Both the position numbers and the translations under genes were made by a program. DNA of 25,875 nucleotides from Larix sibirica (Eukaryota > Streptophyta > Pinopsida > Pinales > Pinaceae). The stretch is taken from positions 46,616-72,490 of the forward strand of contig NWUY0300006387.1 in NCBI GenBank assembly GCA_004151065.3, given 5' to 3'. Positions within the stretch are counted from its first letter, which is position 1, and the number at the start of each line of letters is the position of its first letter. Of the stretch, positions 20,130 to 25,875 are shown piece by piece. Under the pieces are notes generated by a model. It saw only the letters and a program-made list of their open reading frames with translations, was not told where the DNA came from and made no database searches.

Positions 20130-21275
20130 TTAATAGTCGACTGGAAAACGATTAGTCGATGGAGACGAATGAACTGGGTGACAGATAAATAAACTGTGGA
20201 CATAAATAAACTGTTGTTCATGTTGAGAGTTGATGGATGCAAAAATATTCCATGTGTCAATCGTGCAAAAAATATTTAACTATCTTATCTTTCTCAGAGT
20301 GTAAATAAATGACATAAAGCATACAGCAAACAGTTATTTCTTCATGATCAATATAGTCGATAAGTTAAACATTGATGCTATCCTTCCAGAATATAATCCT
20401 TCTAAAACATAATTTCCTCATTTAACCGTCGAGCTTTTTTGGTTGGTGGCTGGTCGACAATTTCAGTCGGCAATCTCCATCAGTCATAATGATTTCTGTA
20501 ATTGATAGATATTTTCTCTAGTGGTCGGTCTAGCACCAGCCGATGAGTCACTGAATTCTTTACATATAGCAACTACTCACTATCTTGTTACACTAGGCGA
20601 CCTCCAAGCGCACCAGTTGGTTATCAGTCGATCCAAAGGCACGGTCGGTGAACTATTAATGGACAAGTTCTCCAGGTCAATAGATGGCTCTATTGCAGTC
20701 GACGGCATTTTGCTCCTTGATCTTGCATTCCTTGTCGACTGCTTTCTTGATATTGGCCAGAGTCGGCAATCGATGATCCAACGTTCATGATTTCAACAGT
20801 TTGAATTGGTAGTCTACTGCAGTATTTTTCTGGTCGATAAACGTTCCTTCCATTCACGACTGCTTCAGTCGGTCGGTATCACACCTTACGTATAGGTTGT
20901 CCTCTTAAATTAAGACATTTTCACAATACATTTTCTTTACACAAATGATGCAGCAATCGACCGAAAGTTTAAAAAAAAAATCGACCAAGGTCGGCCATAC
21001 ATATTTTACTCAACGGGCAGTTCCTTTGGTGAGACAACTTCCAGTTGATTTTGATCGACTTCCTCGTTCTTCTACAATCTTTGTTAATGAGAAAAAATGC
21101 TACGGTCGATGGGCTGAGGGGCCACTTGATCCGTGCCTCTCAGGTGAGAGCCTGGTGTCACCGACTTAGTGCGTGCTTCAGCTATAATGCATGGTCGATG
21201 TATATGGAAATAATGGTCGGTAGCATAGATTACACAGTGAACGATACGTTACATGGAATGGATAGACGACTGGAG
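20130..21275. other. GTCG/CGAC-dense block of unknown origin
   Basis: I count about 30 GTCG or CGAC tetramers in this 1.1 kb, in contexts such as AGTCGAC, GGTCGGT and GGTCGAT, whereas neighbouring sequence has very few. CpG is also clearly higher than in the rest of the window. Spacing is irregular and both orientations occur, GTCG more often (about 19 against 11). The longest frame is 20521-20790 (+, 89 codons, a GTG rather than ATG beginning); I recognise no domain in it or in the 21045-21350 frame. Candidates are subterminal repeats of a DNA transposon, an LTR or non-coding part of a retroelement, or a recently inserted segment that has not yet lost its CpGs. Confidence 0.6.
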
Positions 21276-21400
21276 TGGGCTTCTCACGTTCCACAAATTT
21301 CTTTGACACACGAACTTCTTACTCAGCAATATATATTATTTTTATCATAAGCATACCTTTTGTCTTTTGCAGAGATTTACCANATATATATGTCATATTT

Positions 21401-21434
21401 AGAGGGCATGTTTGAACCCTTGGAGGACAAACTA

Positions 21435-21479
<45 letters not shown>

Positions 21480-21520
21480 GAGGGCATGTTTGAACCCTTT
21501 GAGGACTAACTAATATCTAT
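21401..21520. repeat. Dinucleotide repeat (TA)n(CA)n inside a 78-bp direct repeat
   Basis: The unit AGAGGGCATGTTTGAACCCT is present at 21401 and again at 21479, each followed by GAGGAC(A/T)AACTAATAT. Between them a TA run (about 21435-21458) passes into a CA run (about 21459-21478). An ambiguous base (n) lies nearby at 21383. Confidence 0.9.
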
Positions 21521-21756
21521 GACAAATGCATTGACATATCTAGAGTATAAAATTAATATGATTAATATATACTACAGTTTCTATTCAACATTAAAAATCC
21601 TAATCATGATCATCAACATGTTTAAGAATGCTAAAATGACTAATATATGACTAAAACCCAATTACTTATAGATAAGAAATACTAGTAAAGTAATTTTTAG
21701 TTGTGATCATTTAAAATTGATCAAATTTGGTAGTATTTAACTTAAAAAAACTGTTA

Positions 21757-21890
21757 TGACTAATTTTTTTTGTCATGCAGTTACTAATTACCCAATGTGA
21801 CTAATTTTTTTGGTCGCATAGTCACTAATTACCCATCGTGACTAACTCTTTTGGTTGTGTAGTCACTAATTACCCATTTTTCTACTAGTG
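21757..21890 (-). mobile_element. CACTA-type transposon right end with three 41-bp subterminal repeats
   Basis: Read on the minus strand from 21890 the sequence is CACTAGTAGAAAAATGGG, a textbook plant CACTA terminal inverted repeat. Inside it are three tandem units starting TGACTAA at 21757, 21798 and 21839 (period 41), each ending AGTNACTAATTACCCA. Degenerate pieces (ATGACTAA) continue left to about 21635. No transposase was seen. I could not find the matching CACTAGTAGAAAAA start; the 16995 end is only loosely similar, and the 3-bp flanks (AGG at 16992-16994 and GAT at 21891-21893) do not match. Confidence 0.65.
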
Positions 21891-22553
21891 GATATTGGGT
21901 CATTAAATCAAACGAACTTGTTCACTGGGGCAAGTGGTTCATTAGGAGTCAAATTCAATATAAGATTCACCATTTAATGTCCAAGGAACTTGATGTAATA
22001 GGGACCAAGTAGATACTAGTGGCCACCCATCAATTGAACACTGATTTAGAATGGTTCCACACCTTGGTAGTTTTTCTACAATTTTTTAGGGCTTGAACTT
22101 TGAGTGCATTTTTGAGGCCCTAAATAGTGTTTTTTTGACCCTATAATGGATTAAGGTTTCCAAAGTTTTGACCTATGCCTTGATTGAATTTTTTCTACTC
22201 ATCAATATATTTCTAATGGGCTATCATGCACCCTGAAAGGACTTTGTATGTGGAAGTTTGGGCCTTGGGAAGTTGATGTATCAACTAGACTCCTTAGGGT
22301 TCACATTTCTTTTTCCACTCCACCTCTGAGGGTTAGGGTTTTGGATCTTGAGGGTTTTTTCCTCTCAGTTACTTGTATCCACTTGTAATAACTTCTTGTG
22401 AATGAACATAATCAACAGATCTCTCTTCAGAGATAAGATACCACCATTCTAGCTAGTTTATATTTCCTTATAGCACATAGAGTTTTTCTATTTCATTAAT
22501 TAATAGAATTTGAAATTTTCACTATAATACTATGTTCCCTGAAATATATTTGT
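21891..22553. other. Spacer, possibly part of an old LTR
   Basis: No coding region is recognised. The stretch around 22320-22420 (GGGTTAGGGTTTTGGATC, then ACTTGTAATAACTTCTTGTG) has the feel of an LTR R/U5 region, but no paired LTR, primer-binding site or TATA box is visible. Confidence 0.2.
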
Positions 22554-22599
22554 GTGTGTGTTTCCATTTTATATTTTCTACTTTCATTTTGTTCTCTAG

Positions 22600-22823
22600 A
22601 TAATCCAGATCAAATCAATTCCTATGTGAATGGTAGGTGGGATTCCTTGCTCAAAGTGTTTTGGCTATATGATGGGTTTTCATATGATGATGCTATAATT
22701 ATTTTAATTCAAGGGATTAGATGTTCTGACCACTTGTAGGGATTGAAAATTGGATGTAGTTGGAGAACAATAGAATACATTGAGGAAAACTAGGAAAGGT
22801 TGTTAGCTATAGCTTCTAAGTAG
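22600..22823 (+). pseudogene. Decayed exon-like segment of an unrecognised gene
   Basis: After a good acceptor (TTTTGTTCTCTAG at 22587-22599) one frame reads as convincing protein: NPDQINSYVNGRWDSLLK, VFWLYDGFSYDDAIIILI, IRCSDHL, then a stop (TAG, 22737-22739), GLKIGCSWRTIEYIEEN, a second TAG, ERLLAIASK and a third TAG at 22821-22823. The first two stops each fit a CAG glutamine codon changed by C-to-T. Composition and continuity across the stops argue for a former coding exon. I cannot name the family. A possible further exon lies at 23096-23178. Confidence 0.4.
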
Positions 22824-23095
22824 CCTAGATAATTCAAAATTCAAAATTTCCGAAGGCTCTAAATCTAGTTGAAAATGGGATTTGTTTTTACTATATTTTA
22901 CAACATGATATCTCATGTAAATCAAAACAGTGAATTTGCAGCATATGTTGTCCCTAGTGGATGGAATCGTAAAAGTTTCTATAACCATATCAAAGCCTCT
23001 CAAATACATGATTGCAATTTTTTCAAGTAAATATTTACTTCTTTTTCTAGTTTCCAACTCTTTATCATTGTAGCCCTTTTTCTTCTATGGAGCAG

Positions 23096-23178
23096 ATCCA
23101 ACTATGTTGGAAGTAGGAAATGACCACATGATCATTGATGAATGTGGTTCACATTTCAACATTTGGGCCCTAATGAAG
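23096..23178 (+). other. Possible second exon of the same unrecognised gene
   Basis: The segment lies between AG (23094-23095) and GTAATT (23179-23184) and is open: it reads PTMLEVGNDHMIIDECG and ends SHFNIWALMK. Its starting phase equals that of the 22600 segment. No family is recognised, and the link to the upstream segment is inference. Confidence 0.25.
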
Positions 23179-23821
23179 GTAATTGGACAATTATTTCTAT
23201 GTTTACTTGTAGGATTGCGAGTAATAATCTAATATAGAGCACTCCTTCATGCATATCAAAATTAATATAATCGCATGATATATTTCTTTGAGTTGATGAA
23301 CTTAGGTGCCTCTATCGATTGGATGCAATTTAGAAAATATGAACAAGAATTCCTATGGAATCCTTAGTAACTTTGAGGTTATTGCAGTCATCCAAGTTGA
23401 ACCTCTTCTTCAATTTTACTTTAATATTTAGAAAAAATTATGTTCGTTCCTTAGATATTTCATGTTTTTTTTCTTTTTTATATCCTTTGGGAGTACAAGG
23501 GAAAAAAACAGTGGCACAAAAATTCCTATCTTCTCCTTGGAGATAGAGTCCTCACAACTCACATTTATTTTGGCATTTTTCGTGATTTTGAGTTGTCGAA
23601 ACACTTAAGGCTCAAGTGTAATTGGCACCCATGTGGCTCATTGTAGTGTAGGAGGTCCATATTGGACTCTTAGGATTTTTCTATCCATTTAAAAAGAGTC
23701 GGTGAAAGGAAAAGGTCCATTACTCTCTCTCTCTCTCTAATAAAATGGAGACTATTTAAATCAAAACATAATTAATATTTAACACCCATAAACTTTAAAA
23801 CTTATATAGGATAAAAAGTTG
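23179..23821. other. Spacer with a short CT run
   Basis: No gene is recognised. A pyrimidine dinucleotide run (CT)8 occupies 23723-23738; such runs occur in plant 5' leaders, but no reading frame follows. Confidence 0.35.
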
Positions 23822-23938
23822 TGTTTGCAAAGTTTCATTGCCAATCTTAAATTGCATTTAGATACATAGACACAAAACAATGTTTGCAAAGTTTCATTGC
23901 CAATCTTAAATTACATTTAGATACATAGACACAAAACA
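23822..23938. repeat. Near-perfect tandem duplication, period 59 bp
   Basis: Two copies starting TGTTTGCAAAGTTTCATTGC at 23822 and 23881 run through ATACATAGACACAAAACA. I see a single internal substitution (G/A), so it is recent. Confidence 0.9.
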
Positions 23939-24176
23939 GGTAAAACACTAAATATAGATGATTGTTACTAAATTGTGAACTAAGGTGGAGATAACTACAA
24001 ATCTAGATCATATTTCTTCTCAATCATTTCTTGCCCGAAAATTGCCAAATTTAATAAATTTTAATGCTTGACATACTCCATATTCAACCACAAATAATTA
24101 CATGCCATGATCCAAATTATGACGATGCTCATACTTTTGTATAATTTTCTAGGTGAAAGGTGAAAGAAAGGAAAGA

Positions 24177-24232
24177 CAAATTTTCAATTTTAGTTTAGGA
24201 GAATCAAATTTTCAATTTTACTTTAGGAGAAT
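24177..24232. repeat. Tandem duplication, period 28 bp
   Basis: CAAATTTTCAATTTTA(G/C)TTTAGGAGAAT occurs twice head to tail at 24177 and 24205 with one difference. Confidence 0.85.
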
Positions 24233-24690
24233 CTTGAGAGCATGCATGTGTATGTAAATAAGGGGAAGTTTATTTTTGCATAGGAAAGCAAGGAAACTAT
24301 GTTTTATTCTAATCTTAATAACTTTGTGCGGGTTTGAACATGTTCCTTATCGAACAATGTGTTGTTTTTGTTTTATGAAAGAGAAGCAACTCAAGAATTA
24401 CAATCACTGCCAAATAGAAATAAATTGGATTGAATCCCAATTGTTATTTCTGTTGGTTAATAACATTTTATTTTTCTTCATTATAATATCATAGCAAATC
24501 ACCTCGTAGTATCAAGACAACTTCTTACATGCAAGATGTATATTCTAAATAAAATATTTACTCTTTATATATTGTATTAAACATGAAACAAATATATAAT
24601 ATGCAACATCTTTATAAAAATATTTTTTCATAATAATTTTTTTTTCTCTTACATCTCAACATCGAGGCATGAACACTCATTCATATATAT
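24233..24690. other. AT-rich spacer
   Basis: No gene is identified. The 72-codon plus-strand frame at 24276-24494 is low-complexity and hydrophobic at its end, and I see no family signature. Confidence 0.3.
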
Positions 24691-24695
24691 CTATA

Positions 24696-24790
24696 TATGT
24701 AAACACTTTTTTGGGGTCATGGTGGATAAATAATCCATATATCTATGTAAACACTTTTTGAGGTTATGGTGGATTAATAACCCATATCAT
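24696..24790. repeat. Tandem duplication, period 48 bp
   Basis: Two copies of TATGTAAACACTTTTT followed by GG(T)-rich sequence and ATGGTGGAT(A/T)AATAA(T/C)CCATAT start at 24696 and 24744, with several substitutions. Confidence 0.8.
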
Positions 24791-25875
24791 TTGGATTAGT
24801 TTACGTGGTTAAAGTATTTAGTTTTGTGTTTTTTTTTTAAACTTTTAAAAATTTATTATATAAATTATCGTTCCATGAATTTTTAAAAAATATTATTAAT
24901 AATCTATTTATAATAAAGTTTTAAAATGTTGATTTATTTTGATAAAGTTTTAATATGATTAAGATTTTTAATGTAACAAAATATGTATTTGCAACTTTAT
25001 CTTATAACAAAAATGTTGAAACTAAATTGATCTTTACATCTTAGATATCTTTCTTGTTACTATATATACAACTTTAGAAAAACACATAATATATTATCAT
25101 TTTTAATTATTTTATTGACAATTTCATTATATATTAAAAATATGGTATAAATATTTTTTTTATTATCTATTTATAAGGTTTTAATTTATCAATACTCATA
25201 AACATTACCACTTTATAGTTCTGGTTTGAAATTGCCACACATAGTAGGTTATATTAATTTTAATAGTTTTTGTTTTATATATATATTTTTAATTTATTTT
25301 AGTTTATTTTAATATTTTTTTATTTATCTTATTTTCAATTTTATTTCGAAATAATAATTTTATTAAAATTTTAATTTCGGTTATTTCACATTTAAAAATG
25401 AGGTTGTTGCTAGTATATATAACTTTAACTATTTTATCGAATGGGATGATTCACAATAAAAGTATCATGACGATAAGACGGAGTTCATGAGATTCATGAG
25501 TGGATCTATCGGCTAGCAAAGTGGCTCCACAGACAACATCGGTGACAGACCTGCATTTACTTTTGAAAATTTCCAGCCATGCTCCATAAAAAAAAACTTA
25601 TAAATTTGTAATTTGAAAAAAAAAATTCTTAATTACTCTCTCCTTGATCCTTCTCAGTTATTTAAAAATTTCTCAATATACCTCCAGCCAAACCATCTTA
25701 GCAAAGTTTGAATGTTCTTTTCATTGTAATACATGCAATGGAACGAACTCTCCCTTTGTTTAAGGGATGAATTTTTTTTAAGAACTCACAGATAAGCTAT
25801 CACCACTTGTGCTTTAAATTCTTCCTTTGTGACATTGATTTCTAAGAAGGGCAAACCAGAAGTTTTTGGAGATTA
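24791..25875. other. AT-rich spacer to the window end
   Basis: Up to about 25440 the sequence is extremely AT-rich with no coding signal. From 25440 it is more balanced. On the minus strand near the window end (about 25870-25790) a short open stretch reads GLPFLEINVTKEEFKAQ before a stop. It could be the edge of a coding element beyond the window, but I cannot identify it. Confidence 0.3.

Noticed and set aside
20521-20790. An 89-codon protein gene in the GTCG-dense block
   Set aside because: It has no ATG at its beginning and no recognisable domain; the open frame may simply reflect higher GC content there.

Overview
This window looks like nuclear DNA of a seed plant. The reasons are a gene fragment that matches plant glutamate decarboxylase at canonical GT-AG splice sites, a plant-type L1 (LINE) whose ORF1 carries a DUF4283-like domain and CCHC knuckle and whose ORF2 ends in an RNase H domain, CACTA-type transposon termini, and long AT-rich spacers. 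Dead LINEs and widely spaced sequence in this style suggest a large, repeat-laden genome, possibly a gymnosperm; that lineage guess is inference only. I found no intact protein-coding gene, rRNA, CRISPR array or bacterial-type operon.

Layout. 1-2.1 kb: mostly non-coding, with two weak gene-like patches (a possible exon at 86-121 on +, and a spliced-looking segment near 1.7-2.07 kb on -). 2.1-4.3 kb: LTR-like spacer with a TATA box at about 3335 and a short coiled-coil-like reading frame at 4038-4256. 4.4-6.06 kb: a cluster of tandem duplications (three copies of about 300 bp, then periods of 59, 97 and 50 bp). 6.2-12.8 kb: one nearly complete but inactivated L1 on the minus strand (ORF1, endonuclease, reverse transcriptase, RNase H, A-tail). 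13.2-13.9 kb: a near-identical 363-bp tandem duplication. 14.95-15.5 kb: two exons of a glutamate decarboxylase gene on the minus strand, whose cofactor-binding lysine is replaced by arginine. 16.1-16.55 kb: two tRNA-like (SINE-like) promoter pairs. 17.0-17.45 kb: a CACTA-like terminus with subterminal repeats. 17.95-20.1 kb: a second, 5'-truncated LINE on the minus strand whose reverse transcriptase contains an internal 271-bp tandem duplication. 20.13-21.27 kb: a block unusually dense in GTCG/CGAC tetramers with no identified family. 21.4-21.9 kb: a dinucleotide repeat inside a 78-bp direct repeat, then a CACTA right end with three 41-bp subterminal repeats. 22.6-23.2 kb: an unrecognised, decayed coding-like segment on +. 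23.7-25.9 kb: AT-rich spacer with more small tandem duplications.

Nothing here works together as a functional unit. The window is a record of transposon insertion, decay (many stops at positions where a C-to-T change explains them) and local duplication, with a captured or eroded piece of a metabolic gene. The items most worth a second look are the glutamate decarboxylase fragment, the GTCG-dense block, and the duplications.
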